Assembly: GCA_946902875.1 (NCBI GenBank)
Contig: OX336340.1
Span: 9,405,566 to 9,469,565, forward strand
Length of the DNA stretch: 64,000 nt
Direction of reading: 5' to 3'
From: Nematopogon swammerdamellus
Taxonomy: Eukaryota > Arthropoda > Insecta > Lepidoptera > Adelidae
The notes beneath the pieces were generated by a model. The model was not told the DNA's origin and did no database searches. It saw nothing but the letters and a program-made list of their open reading frames with translations. The position numbers and the translations under genes are program-made. This document shows positions 38,906 through 49,480 of this stretch, piece by piece. Each line of letters starts with the position of its first letter. Position 1 is the first letter of the stretch.

Positions 38906-39819
38906 CCATACAGGAACCGTGTTTTTTTTTCAATGTGTTTTTTCTAATTATTGTTGTCAACCCTACGCACCGATGAACAAATCAGATACTGATTTGTTCT
39001 GATACTGTCACCGCAAATTGAGCGTTATGTGCGGGTCGTTCTACTTATATTAGCTTGCACGTGACCCTCACTTCATTTTGTCGGTATATTTACGCTAGTG
39101 CTGTATGTGCTAGTGCTGGCTGTGTAAGTATTCTACGAAAGCTAGCAACGTAGTAGGTAGATATGCATATATACGAGTATCGTATCTCGTCTCACTTAGC
39201 TCGCGCACGCTAAACAGGACCCAACTTGTAAGGAAAGACGGTGCATTATCGCGTAATAATGGAATAAATTTATGATAGATTTTCAAAATTCGGTGTTCTG
39301 CTTGATATTTTTTTTGGATATTTTGGTTTTGAGTGTAAATGTGATTACTTAACATAATGAAAAAAAGAAATCTGACTGAGGAATTTTCCCTACTGAGTTT
39401 TTATACATTTTCAATAACTAGCTTTTGGTATGGATTTTTTTTTGGATTTTCTTACCCGTTACGCCAAATTACATTCTAAGGACATGCGAGGATAAAAACT
39501 CGACTGAGCAATTTTCCGATAGAAATGACGGGCAAAAAAAGGAAATATCTCTAAAAGTAACACTTCCATTTGAACAAAATTTTAGATTTTCATAATGTAT
39601 CACATACTGATGCAAATAAATCATTTTGTAAAATAATTTTGAACTGAGGAATTTCTCAGTCCAATATATTAAGCCATTTGTACTTTTAGGTATAAATACC
39701 TAACTTCGGCTTGGTTTTTTTGTTGGATTTTTTTATATAAGCTTTGGCTCATAATATACTACAACCTACCAAAGAAAAAATCGACTGAGGATTTAATATT
39801 GGGGTCTTCATACAACGAA

Positions 39820-40990
39820 TCTCCCCATTTCTTAGGCTAAAGGTGAAACAAATAATGTTCTTAAATAGTAATAGTAATAAATGATAATAAAAACTTTGAA
39901 AAATATTAAACAATGTTTTTTTTAACACACTACAAATAAAATAATAATCTCAAATCAACATTCTATAATTTTTATAAATATTTATTCGTCCCTTTTCGGA
40001 ACAGGCAAAACTAATTAAAGTATACAGCCTTTTCTGTTGTACTTCTAATGTATGTTGTTTTCTTCTCGAATCGCGAGAATCTCAAAAATATACAATTTTT
40101 ATTTAAGACGACGCGGCAAACAAACTTGTTCATCCGCCATCTTCCTTCTCAACATTCTTTATACACTTATACTTAAAGGAAAGTTAATTACTAAAATAAA
40201 AAAATAACCAATAGGTATTCACAATTCACAATGACAGTCCATCGAATTTCATTTAATTTGAAGGAAATAGCCAACCATATCACATCCATCACCCAAACAA
40301 ACAATTTCTGTGTAATAATAATCTTGTAAACCATGCCAATGCCGAAGTTGCCAGAAGTTCGCCGTCCAGCGGTTATTTATTGCTGGCAGCAGATGACGTC
40401 ATACAGGTTAAATAACAATATTCTCTAAAGATTACAATGACAAGTTGTGCAATTTTAAAATTACTGATTTATTAACTGAATAAAAATATTATAAAAGCCT
40501 TCACAAATCCATAATAAATACCGTCGAAAATATTATATAAATTTTAAAGAAATGGCAGAAGGAACCGGCATCCAACCAAGCCAATAATTTAAAAAAAATT
40601 TACCACAGACACATATTTCTGATCTGTCTGCCTGCTGTATTCCCGTGATCGTTATATATAACACTAATATTTAGGATCTCTTATTTCAATTATGCTAGTT
40701 ATTCCAACAGCGTTAGGTTTAAATTCCAACAACAGCACCATAAACAGCAATATAGCAATATAGCACTTTAAAACAGCAGATCATTATAACGTGCTGTTGA
40801 AAAACAGCCGTTATCCCCCTCTCTATGTTTTTTTTATGTAAACCAGCATAGGTGGCTGTGCCGAGAGACCAATGGTGCAGTCGACAGGGCCAAAATCACC
40901 TCTCTTCGCGAAGCCACGCTCAGTTAGGTGCCATGCCAGCAGATTTGCGGACTGTTGCTAGGCTGTCTAGCCCGTTAATACGACGCATGA
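39820..40990. other. AT-rich intergenic DNA with a CAGCAATATAG cluster
   Basis: No gene seen. At 40725-40805 are repeated CAACAGCA / CAGCAATATAGCA / AAAACAGCA motifs resembling the cluster at 34650-34825 on the far side of the foldback element. Confidence 0.4.
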
Positions 40991-40994
40991 ATGA

Positions 40995-41665
40995 AGACAC
41001 CCAGGTTAAAGGTTAAATACACTCGCCGGAAGACAGTTCCACACTCTAGCGGTGCGACAAAGAAACGATTTAGAGAATCGATTGGTTCTCAAAAGCCCAA
41101 TGTCAACAACAAAAGGGTGCTGAGTCTCTCTGCGACGAGTCATGCGGAGATAGGACGGGTGGCAGGGAATAAGGGGTGCTAGTTCCACAGAGCAGCGTCC
41201 GTGATAGTATCTGTAAAACAGACTAAGCGAACCCACAAATCGTCTGTGACTCAGAGACTCCAGACCATCTTAAGTTTCGGGTCACCAACTAGACGGATGG
41301 CTCGGCGCTGTATCGAGTCCAAGGACGCAAGCAGATAATGCGGACTACCCTCCCAGATGTGACTGCAGTACTCCATCACCGGCCTAATTTGTGTTTTGTA
41401 CAACAGGAATAGTTGTGCCGGTGAGAAGAACCGCCGATTGCGGACAAGTATTCCCAATTTTCTGGATGCAGTTTTGGCCTTAGACTCGATTAGTTGCCGG
41501 AAACCCACTTCTTTGGATATTGTGGTGCGCAGGAGGTCCAGGTGCTCCGAGACAGGTACAACGCTACCTTGGAAACTAGCTTGGAAAGGAAAGGGATCGA
41601 CCTTAGCAGATAATGCGCAGCACTGAGTCTTTCTAACGTTGAAGGCGACAATGTTCTCCTGGCCC
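40995..41665 (-). pseudogene. CR1-like LINE, RT C-terminal half
   Basis: On the minus strand, from about 41660 down: NVRKTQCCALSAK, ISKEVGFRQLIESKAKTAS, LGILVRNRRFFSPAQLFLLYKTQIRPVMEYCSHIW, SLDSIQRRAIRLVGDP; after a frameshift LFYRYYHGRCSVELAPLIP and FSKSFLCRTARVWNCLPASVF. Known: LLYKaQIRPhMEYCsHlW--a---l--lD-iQRRAiR..vd is the thumb of CR1/Jockey-type RTs, and R-a-lWN-LPa-VFP the extreme end. No catalytic YADD is retained. Confidence 0.8.
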
Positions 41666-41877
41666 CATAAAGCTACTTTTCAGAGAACGTTATCGACCTT
41701 ATCAACAACTGAACGTTGAGCCTCCCTGTGCCGCGAATCTCTACTCTTCCAGTCCTTAACATAGCCCTCGTGCTCCGTGCTGTCGTCTGCATAGCTGTGT
41801 ATACCAAGGATACCCAAGGTATACCCTGTGTATACCCAAGGACAGTAGATCGTTTATAAATATTAAGAAAATGTGTG

Positions 41878-42345
41878 TTTTTTTTTTTATGGAACCTGAC
41901 ACGGTTGGCTACATCACCTACAACATCCGTGATGTCAGCCTGTGAACTAGGTGCCACGTCAGTGCTTCCCTTCATTTCATGTCGGCTACACTAAACTGGA
42001 CGGAAAACACGAACTATTTACATAGCCGTTTCGACCGACGTTTCGTTCAGTGCGGTGGTCCCAACCCGGCCGGGATAAACCCTACCACCTAGTAAGGTAA
42101 GAAGGGAAGGGACCTACAGTTTAACGTGGAATCCGAACCACGGTCAGCCTCCAACGGTCGAGCGGTCACCCATCCAATCACTGACCGCGCTCAGCGTTGC
42201 TTAACAGTTGACTAACCAACCGCGCCACTGAGCTACCGAGGCTGACGAATTTTCTTATCCCTTAGTCGACTTTTACGACATGCGACGGGGAGAGATGCAG
42301 TGGGGCTATTCTTTTTAAGTACCGACCCCACACGGTACAAAAATT
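41878..42345 (-). mobile_element. Composite tRNA/5S-like SINE, full-length layout
   Basis: Minus orientation. From the 5' end at 42345: TGTGGGGTCGGTAC, CCACTGCATCTCTCCCCGTC, GACTAAGGGATAAG, then GTCAGCCTCGGTAGCTCAGTGG (A box), GTTAAGCAACGCTGAGCGCGG and TGATTGGATGGGTGACCGC (5S-like), GTGGTTCGGATTCCACG (B box/T-arm), the body, and an A-tail at 41878-41890. This copy has both heads in series, about 470 bp, and is the best template for the family. Confidence 0.8.
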
Positions 42346-42559
42346 TTAAGTAGTGTAAGTAATGTCAGAGTTCCTCAACTTTAATTAATAGGCGCTGCAA
42401 AATCTAATCTCATCTCTATCTCTATCTTCTCTACTTCTTATAAAAGATAACGTCCTTCTTTCTGTATGTATGCATGTATGTTTGAAGTAAACTCCGGAAC
42501 CATTGAACATATTTTGATGCGATTTGCACCAATATAAATATATATATATATTTATGCGT

Positions 42560-42860
42560 TACCTAACAACCGACCAGACCTCATATATGTAGACAAAAAT
42601 GAAAACAGAACTTACCTTATCGATGTCACAGTGCCATCCGACTATAACCTCACTAGGAAGGAAAATGAAAAACTTTCAAAATACTACGCATTAAAAATTT
42701 AGATCCAAAGATTATGGAATACAAGAGCCGAAATCGTCCCAATAGTTATAGGAATACACTGGAATAATAAATAAAACTACAGAGAAACACATAAAAAATG
42801 CTGGTATAAAATTAGAGATACTCCAACAACAGGCTGCAATTGAAACTACAAAAATAATGA
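42560..42860 (+). pseudogene. Decayed nuclease-like C-terminal domain of a non-LTR retrotransposon
   Basis: Seen: from 42565, NNRPDLIYVDKNENRTYLID then V-T-V-P, DYNLTRKENEKLSKYYALKI-stop, then IQRLWNTRAEIVPIVIG. Known: (K/R)PDi---dk--k-clLIDvavP-D-Ni--Ke-EKl-KY-dL--Ei-r-W---v-viPvVIGalG is a widespread metazoan retroelement C-terminal domain with a PD..(12-15)..D-V pattern. One stop codon and a lost C-end. It differs in sequence from the domain at 22261 but has similar logic. Confidence 0.6.
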
Positions 42861-43049
42861 CGAAATTTCTAACTGGAAATCTACCTCCTGATAGTGAAGA
42901 TCAATAGAATATAACTCAAGACTGATTGGTGGGCCCGTCTTTACCTTGGGAGGCACTCGAGCGAGGACGGGTGGCAGATCGGCGAGTACAAAATGTTGTA
43001 TCGCCGACGACTCCGAAAAATGCGGAAGAATAAAATTATTTATCACGCT

Positions 43050-43292
43050 ATATAATATCACGGTAAATATCAATAGGGCTGAGCAGTATGAAAGAAGTAT
43101 AAGTATAGTATGAACGGAATTTAGTGTCGATTGGTATGCCGGATGGAGAAGGGAGAGAAGGACGAAAGGGAGGAGGCGAGGGAGGGAAGGAGGGGGAGGG
43201 AGGGAGAGAGAGAGATAATAGAAGAGAAGCTCATATTTGCGTTTAAATAGGACCGAGTCCACCGCGAGCGAAGCCGCGGCGGGCAAAAGCTA
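43050..43292 (+). mobile_element. Helitron-like 3' end with purine-rich run
   Basis: A G/A-only stretch at about 43142-43218 (GGGAGGAGGCGAGGGAGGGAAGGAGGGGGAGGG...) then CCGCGAGCGAAGCCGCGGCGGGCAAAAGCTAG plus T. The G-run set could form a G-quadruplex (inference). Confidence 0.5.
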
Positions 43293-43820
43293 GTTTGAAA
43301 ATAAAAATATTTTTTACCAGGTCGAGTAGTATCTATATCTATGAAAAGATCTCTCAAAACCTTACCAGCCTTACTACCTAGGACTTTTTGAAAAAAAAAA
43401 AAAAATTGTGTGAAAAGTTATAGCTAGTAAGAAATATGTACATTTTGTTCTGTCCGAGCCGATTACTCCAGGACGAAAGGGTTAATAAACCTTATCAAAT
43501 ATATAGTCCATTTTGTCGTTTTGTCATGAAAACTATTTTCAATGTCTACCCATGTGTTAACGATTACAGTGAAAAACCCCGACCCTTAAACAGTAAAAAA
43601 TTCACAGATCTCGTGCATTACACGACCTTCGAGGTACATTGAAAATTTATTCAACAAAAAAAAAAGTATTACATTTATATATTTTTATTAATTAAAAACA
43701 AACACAAGCAGTTTAAAAAATTTCAACTAAAATTTAGACAGAAAAAGAGATAAGCTGGACATTATGTCTAACTAAAGTAACAAATTAATAAATATCAAAT
43801 ATAAAAATATAATATACGTT

Positions 43821-44340
43821 CCTTCCGGCTCTATCATCAGGTAGGACCCTGGAAATCATATTATATGACTAGAGTACTTGCGAAGACAAATCCAACGAGC
43901 CCAAACATGGTGGATTTATCATGTGTAGTTTAGGAGTTCCTATGGCTTCCTTCCGGCTCCATCATCAGGAGCCTGGAAATAACATATGACTAGAGTACTT
44001 GCGAAGACAAATCCAACGAGCCCAAACACGGTGGATTTATCATGTATGGTTTAGGAGTTCCTATGGCTTCCTTCCGGCTCCATCATCAGGACCCTGGAAA
44101 TAACATATGACTAGAGTACTTGCGAAGACAAATCCAAAGAGCCCAAACACGGTGGATTTATCATGTGTGGTTTAGGAGTTCCTATGGCTTCAGTCCGGCT
44201 CCATCATCAGGACCCTGGACATCATATATGACAAGAGTACTTGCGAAGGCAAATCCAACGAGCCCAAACACGATGGGCTTATCATGTGTAGTTTAGGAGT
44301 TCCTATGGCTTCCTTCCGGCTCCATCATCAGAACCCAACT
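43821..44340. repeat. Minisatellite, 121 bp unit, about four copies
   Basis: Unit start CCTTCCGGCTC-ATCATCAGG at 43821, 43949, 44070, 44190 and 44312 (periods 128, 121, 120-121, 121). Each unit contains CCCTGGAAAT-A, ATATGACTAGAGTACTTGCG, AAATCCAACGAGCCCAAACA and TTTAGGAGTTCCTATGGC. No coding potential; possibly a LINE 3' tail array. Confidence 0.85.
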
Positions 44341-44399
44341 AACAAACTAACAAAGTCACCCGAGGATCTGCAGAGCCGTGATTTGGTTTTTCACCATTT

Positions 44400-44740
44400 A
44401 TTTCAGACATTCGGCTATTCCTCCTCGCTCTCTACGCTGTTGCAATGAAAACCCTACACTCTACCACTGAGCCACCAAACGAATATCGGATTCAGTAGGC
44501 TCGCTCCGAAATTTATATTTCCCGCCAAAGTTGAGACCGACCAATCAGAGCAACTCGCATACCAGACTTTGGAAATATGCAACCCGGCCTGGAAACCCGG
44601 ACGGATGACAGCCGGCTACGCCCTAGCCTAACGTTGAAGACTGGCAGCACTGGTGTGAACTTTTAACCGGTCCGCCACCTGAAAGCCTTTTTCAATCCCG
44701 CGAATCCTCAATCCTGCAATCCTATGCTCCTTGCATGTAG
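44400..44740 (-). mobile_element. tRNA-derived SINE, minus orientation
   Basis: Minus strand: GTTTGGTGGCTCAGTGGTAGAGTGTAGGG (A-box region, plus 44455-44483), body and an end with AATCCTGC/AATCCTCAATCC. It shares the flank CCAAACGAATATCGG-TTCA with the copy at 44980-45190, so the two belong to one family. Confidence 0.6.
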
Positions 44741-44861
44741 TAGGCGGTGCATGTTAGTTTCGACTTCGGCAAGTGATAAATAAATAAGTGATGTTTTGGT
44801 GGTTTAAAAAAAAAAATAACCAGGGTATAACCAACCAGGGGTAGGTAGTAACCAATATATC

Positions 44862-44890
44862 GAAGATGCGTCGCTACGCGACGCATCTTC
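44862..44890. repeat. 13 bp hairpin
   Basis: GAAGATGCGTCGC, loop TAC, GCGACGCATCTTC, with ATAT-rich ends that extend the stem after one mismatch. It reads like a Rho-type stem but has no gene context. Confidence 0.7.
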
Positions 44891-44979
44891 TATATATTAA
44901 CCCTAATATTAACCTAATCTATATTAACCTAATGTTGAGGCGGTGAATGAGGCTTTTAGATGGTTATAAAAAAACTAAA

Positions 44980-45190
44980 CCCCCTAAAAAAATTTAAACA
45001 CCCAAAAAACAAAAACAAATTTGTGGGACTCGAACCCATGGTCAAAAAATACAAACCCTACACGCTTACCACTGAGCTAACTAATTACATAAACGACCAA
45101 ACGAATATCGGCTTCACTTGGTTCCCGGAGTAGGATTGCTGCAATCCTGCGGGATTGAAGGATTAGCAGGATTAAAAAAGGCTTTCACGT
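44980..45190 (-). mobile_element. tRNA-derived SINE with intact A and B boxes
   Basis: Minus strand: TTAGTTAGCTCAGTGGTAAGCG (D-arm/A box, plus 45074-45095) and CATGGGTTCGAGTCCCAC (T-arm/B box, plus 45025-45042) about 33 bases apart. The acceptor stem does not pair and there is no anticodon loop, so this is a SINE head and not a tRNA gene. The body ends in GCAATCCTGCGGGATTGAAGGATT. Confidence 0.65.
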
Positions 45191-45329
45191 GTCGTATCGA
45201 CTTTTAATTATCTGTAGGGGTCTGGCACAGGAGAGAACAAAGGAAAGATGGCGCTGTAGATCAGCTGTGATTTTTTGGAGGTTAAAAAAAAACCAGTGTT
45301 AATATAGAGACTATATTTATTAACCCTGC

Positions 45330-45888
45330 CCTAATGTTGAGGCGGTGCGGTGCATGTCGTTTTTGTTACGTTTCGTTGCCATTTCGCGTTTACAATCAGC
45401 TGATCTACAGCGCAAGCATTCCTTTGTTCTATCATGTGCCGCTTGCATCTGTGGGTGGTTTGTTTGATTGATTCTGTGTTTGTGTGTGTGACAGGCAGCC
45501 AGCTGCTCGCTTTGCTGCGCTCGGTGCGGTGCGCGCGCAATCCGAGTCCGAGTGAACTCATTCAGAAAACGGGCTTGCCGCGCTGCGTGTCGAGTAGAGC
45601 GCTACTCGGTCACGTCACGACTGCGGACTGAGCCCGTCCGGTCGGTGCGTGCGTGGGTTCTCATAAACTCTTGAGTACATATATACATAATTCGCAAGCT
45701 CGTGCCGCAGTCACGGCACCGCTTCATCCGTCACGCGTCGTCGCGTTTTTCTGTGATAGCTACTTGCTGTTCCACCAAATCTTTTTTAGGTTAATTTATC
45801 GAAATCTCCAGCTCCACCGCCCGCGGCAGTGCCCAGTGAAGGTGGACCTTTTATTGAACTTTCCGGAGTGTAAAATAAATCTGTCAAG
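45330..45888 (+). promoter_or_regulatory. Probable ELOVL6/Baldspot promoter and 5' UTR
   Basis: GC-rich relative to its flanks from about 45490, with CGGTCACGTCACGACTGCGG and several CG-rich blocks and no repeats. TTTTTTAG at 45782-45789 could be an acceptor for a 5' UTR exon at 45790-45888. The start codon follows AATCTGTCAAG, a good insect context. The exact start site cannot be seen. Confidence 0.45.
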
Positions 45889-46067
45889 ATGTATTCCGAC
45901 GCCGTCGCCACTCGCAATTACTCGTACGTCTTCGACTTCGAGAGCGAGTTCATACACCAGAACACGCGAAAATGGATGACTGAGAACTGGACGATCGCTT
46001 TCTACTACATTGGGGTTTACATGGCTTTCATATTCGGTGGCCAGTACTTTATGCAGAATCGACCCAG
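45889..46067 (+). CDS. ELOVL6: ELOVL6/Baldspot-type very-long-chain fatty acid elongase, first coding exon
   Basis: Seen: ATG at 45889 opens YSYVFDFESEFIHQNTRKWM, then TENWTIAFYYIGVYMAFIFGG and QYFMQNRPR with donor GTTAGT at 46068 (phase 2). Known: NYSYVF-FE-eFIH--TRKWM-ENWt--FYY-giYm--IFGGQ-FMQNRPrF is the N-end of the insect Baldspot/ELOVL6 group, ER enzymes that condense malonyl-CoA with C12-C16 acyl-CoA. This exon covers the luminal N-end and first membrane span (about residues 31-53). The HxxHH catalytic box lies in exons not found in the remaining 18 kb, so the gene is 3' partial. Confidence 0.9.
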
Positions 46068-46954
46068 GTTAGTTTTTTTTATTTAATACCTACTACAATG
46101 TGATACATACATAGGTAGGTAGGTACTACTACAGTTCATAGGTACGGCTACTGAATAAGCAACCTTACTTAGAACTTTGTTGTGAAAACAATACACAAGG
46201 GAAATGAAATTTTGTTTCATTCTGTGAGTGAACAAATTATGAAGTGCAAGATACATGCAAACAGCAGTCGATACCTAATCAGTGGATTTTTTTAAATAAA
46301 ATATATATCAGCCATACCATAACACTATTTATTAGTAAAAAAATGAGAGAATCAACAATAGGTATTGAATTACACACTGGTTGCCTGCAGTATGATAGAT
46401 AAGCTATGAGGAAAGAAATGTCTGTATAAATATTTTTTATTTTCTGCCTGAACATTAATTCATCCACAAAATTAAGCAAGGAATTTTAAATTTCATCCTT
46501 CAAAATTCTTGTTTCATCTGGACTCCTCATTTTTAGAAGCCAGTCAATCCATATTTTTTGTTACTATTAAGAAAAGCAAAGTTTCTTGAAAAAATCTCCT
46601 TTTTGGCTGTCTGGTCTGCCTGTCTGGTAAAAAATAATTTAGCGTAAAATAGTTAAATATATAAGTAAACTGTTGAAATATGAAGGAAGATAGTGTAAAG
46701 CACATATATGATGTCACAATGTGTCAGCGCTGCAGCTGCCCAATGTTATCTCACTGCAAATGAACGTGTGATGTGTTTGCCGTTTGAACAGACGAGCCAG
46801 TCGGCGTGTAGTGTTGCTGACCGCGAACACTTCCCGAGCACGTTCTGATAGGAATGCCAGCACGAACACAACACACAATGCAATACGCTCACTCTATATG
46901 AAAACCAATTAGAAGATTTGTTGTGTAGGAGATTTATGGAATGGCAGTCAGTTA

Positions 46955-47150
46955 GTCAGTCAGCGCGTATGTGTCCACTGCTGGACGTTCGCTTCTCCAA
47001 TTTTCCTCCAGTCTTCCGAGCCATCACTCCATTTTACTGTCCACGACCACCAGTGTGGGACACGGTTACCTACTCGTAGGTAAACGAAAAAAAAAACTAT
47101 TCTTTTGGTCGTCCTGTCTGAAGTAAATTTATTTCTAAAATTTGGCACAG
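46955..47150 (-). pseudogene. RTE-type LINE C-terminal fragment
   Basis: Minus strand: GNRVPHWWSWTVKWSDGSEDWRK, then IGEANVQQWTHTR-stop, and TGTCCACTGCTGGAC in plus orientation, a phrase shared with 34425 and 14400. Short and degenerate. Confidence 0.6.
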
Positions 47151-48120
47151 CTGCTGAAAAGGGTGGTCACCCATCATTTAGAGAGAATTTTTGGCCCCGT
47201 GGCGAAGTTGATAGATAACGCACGTGCGGGAGAGCCAGGTCCAAATTCTGGCAGCGGTGAGTTTTTTTTTTCTTTATTCTCTATATCTATCTAATAAAAA
47301 AATTTAAATCCATAAATACTTAATATTCTCATTCTCAAAAAAAAAAAACAAAAATTTTAAGTAGGTATATAGATTCATACTTACCCAAAGTAAGATGCTG
47401 AAGTGATAATTTTTTGTATTGGCTCTAAACTCTTGATTACATATTGGCTATCTTGTAGAAGCCTGATTGATAAGGCACGTAGCCACAGTTAATTGATTTC
47501 TTGGAATATATTTTTTTACTTAAACTACACTTTATTGAAACATTGATTCTTTCCTGCGATATACATATTAGTCAGCTACTGGAAAGTTTATCGTATTGGT
47601 ATTTTTACAGAATGATTCTGAAACCTTCAAATAAAAGCAACTAAAAGGTCGAATATGTATTTCAATACTTTATGCAAATTTTATTGCCCACAAAATTGAA
47701 TGTAACATCCTATCTTCAAAATGGATGAACCTGAATAAACATTGGTTATCTTTATTCTGTAGGAATTATGGTATGTGGCCACTATTTAAATAGGTAATGG
47801 GTTTATAATTGAAGCAATTAAATATTGTATATTGTTTTTCAGCTTATCACAATTTTTGTTTTATATCCAGTTCCATTTGCATGATTTTTATATTTACTTC
47901 AATGTTGTTTCTATGGAAGTACCTACATAAATATAATATTGTCCTGTCAATCTCCTTCAGAACACTTGAAAGACTAAGATAATATGTCATGTTGACGTTT
48001 TGCAATGGAAGCTTAGCAAGTAAAGGCCAGGTCGAAGGTTTGAGTTAATTAAATGTATAAGATAATAAGCGAATGAAATTAGCTACCTAGAATGGAAAGA
48101 GATATTTACCATGGTTAGCT
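47151..48120. other. Presumed elongase intron 1, AT-rich, nothing recognised
   Basis: No exon, RNA gene or repeat family recognised apart from simple A/T runs. Confidence 0.4.
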
Positions 48121-48202
48121 GTGTGTGTGTGTGTGTGTGCCAGCGCGTGCGCGAGTCGTGTGTGTGCGTGTGAGAGGGTGAGGGTGTGTGTGCGTGTGTG
48201 TA
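48121..48202. repeat. (GT)n-rich microsatellite
   Basis: GTGTGTGTGTGTGTGTGTGC then impure GTGCG/GTGAG repeats to about 48202. Likely polymorphic. Confidence 0.85.
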
Positions 48203-48829
48203 CAACACTAAGAAATATTTGCATGCTGGTAGATTGTGCGCTTATATTGTGCATAAAATGTTTTCCAAATCGTTGACATTGAATTACTCATTTCAGGGAC
48301 AAGATTTCATAAAAGCATAATTTTTTTTTAAATCCAGCTAGTTTTAAAATTATACTTGATATAAATTGTTGGCATACCTCTTATGTAAATTTAAAATGTT
48401 GTTACTTACCTTGTAAAAAGTAATTATTTTAGTTATTCTAAGTTGTATGACTTGACATTGTTACGTATGGTATGTTGTCCTGCCAACCTGCCTAGTGACG
48501 ATCGAACAATAGTGAGTGAGACGACATAATAGTGAAATTTCAAACGAGCAAGCGACGCGACACGACTCCAAATGGTACTTAGAAAGTAAGCCGCTTAGAC
48601 CTGCTCACTACCTTTTACTTTTTATTACTATTCGCACCCGCTCGTCCAGCTCGCCAACTCTTGGATCTATAAGGTCGGTCATGCGCGACTGTGTGATAAG
48701 CACACCATTGTTGCAAATTATTTGATTTGGATAACATTTTTGATTTATTCTTTTGAGTTGTGAATAACTTATTAGTCTAGTCTCTGTGGTCTAGTAAAAC
48801 GTTTTGTTTTTTTTTAAAGTTAGTCCATG

Positions 48830-49235
48830 AAACGAATGATTCTAGCCGGAAAGATCGAAAGCAAAAAATTTGACTTCGGAACCTTGTTCTGACTAGTTAG
48901 GAGGTAAACATATTAAAAGTCCCCGTTCAAAATGGGGTGCGCCCTTGGGCACAAAGAAAGGCCCATTTGTCGGGTTTTCGCTTATATCTCGAAAACGGTG
49001 CATCATAGGAAAAACTGTTCAATTACGGAATAAGAGATGATAAAATTCTCTACAACTTTGATATTATACACTTTACCAATTTTCAATCGTTTTCGAGATA
49101 TAAGGTCCGAAAAAAGGCCGATTTTATTTGCAAATAAAAGCAATGTATGACATAAAACGTGAGGTAAAAAACTCATTTTTGAAAATCTGATATCCGGTTT
49201 TTGAAAAAAGGCCGATTTTCCAAAATCGACTAAGT
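48830..49235. repeat. Unclassified repeat with a 17 bp inverted CTTATATCTCGAAAACG
   Basis: CTTATATCTCGAAAACG at 48981 and its exact inverse CGTTTTCGAGATATAAG at 49088, plus duplicated AAAAAGGCCGATTTT (49113 and 49206). It stops abruptly at the LINE tail at 49240. Confidence 0.5.
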
Positions 49236-49239
49236 TAGA

Positions 49240-49480
49240 CTGCGCTCGAACTTGTCACAATTTGTTCTATCCTGTTCGATTACACCCACGAAGAAGAACC
49301 GACAAGAAACTTCGCAGGGTTTTTTTATACCTACATATTTTTACAAGTATTTAGTGACTAGCCACATAATAACACCGCCCATAGTCTATCGAAAACACAG
49401 CTTGAGAGCAAGATTAACAATTTTGCTGAGAGTTCTGACTACAAAGACTTATTAATTAAGTTAATCAGGTGTAAAGATAA
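49240..49480 (-). pseudogene. CR1-like LINE 3' UTR fragment
   Basis: CGAACTTGTCACAATTTGTTC, ACGAAGAAGAACCGACAAGAAACTTCG, TAGTGACTAGCCACATAATAACACCGCCCATAG and GAGTTCTGACTACAAAGAC are the inverse of 23895-24110. A further short relative is at 57675-57715. Only the 3' UTR remains. Confidence 0.7.

Larger units (their letters stand above)
34853..39815. mobile_element. 5 kb foldback element with modular arms
   Basis: Seen: left arm 34853-35370, right arm about 39290-39815 in reverse. Each arm alternates a (A)TTCCTCAGTC module (left about 34870, 35015, 35155, 35285; right mirrored about 39371, 39499, 39650, 39780) with a TCCAAAAAA(T/A)AT module, period near 135 bp. Outer ends GGACCCCCACATAAATTCCTCAG and TGAGGATTTAATATTGGGGTC correspond. 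Cargo: a nested hairpin, SINE, broken LINE and MITE. No transposase of its own seen. Confidence 0.65.

Noticed and set aside
45022..45100. Minus-strand tRNA gene
   Set aside because: A and B boxes are present, but the acceptor stem does not pair and no anticodon arm is recognisable; it fits a SINE head.
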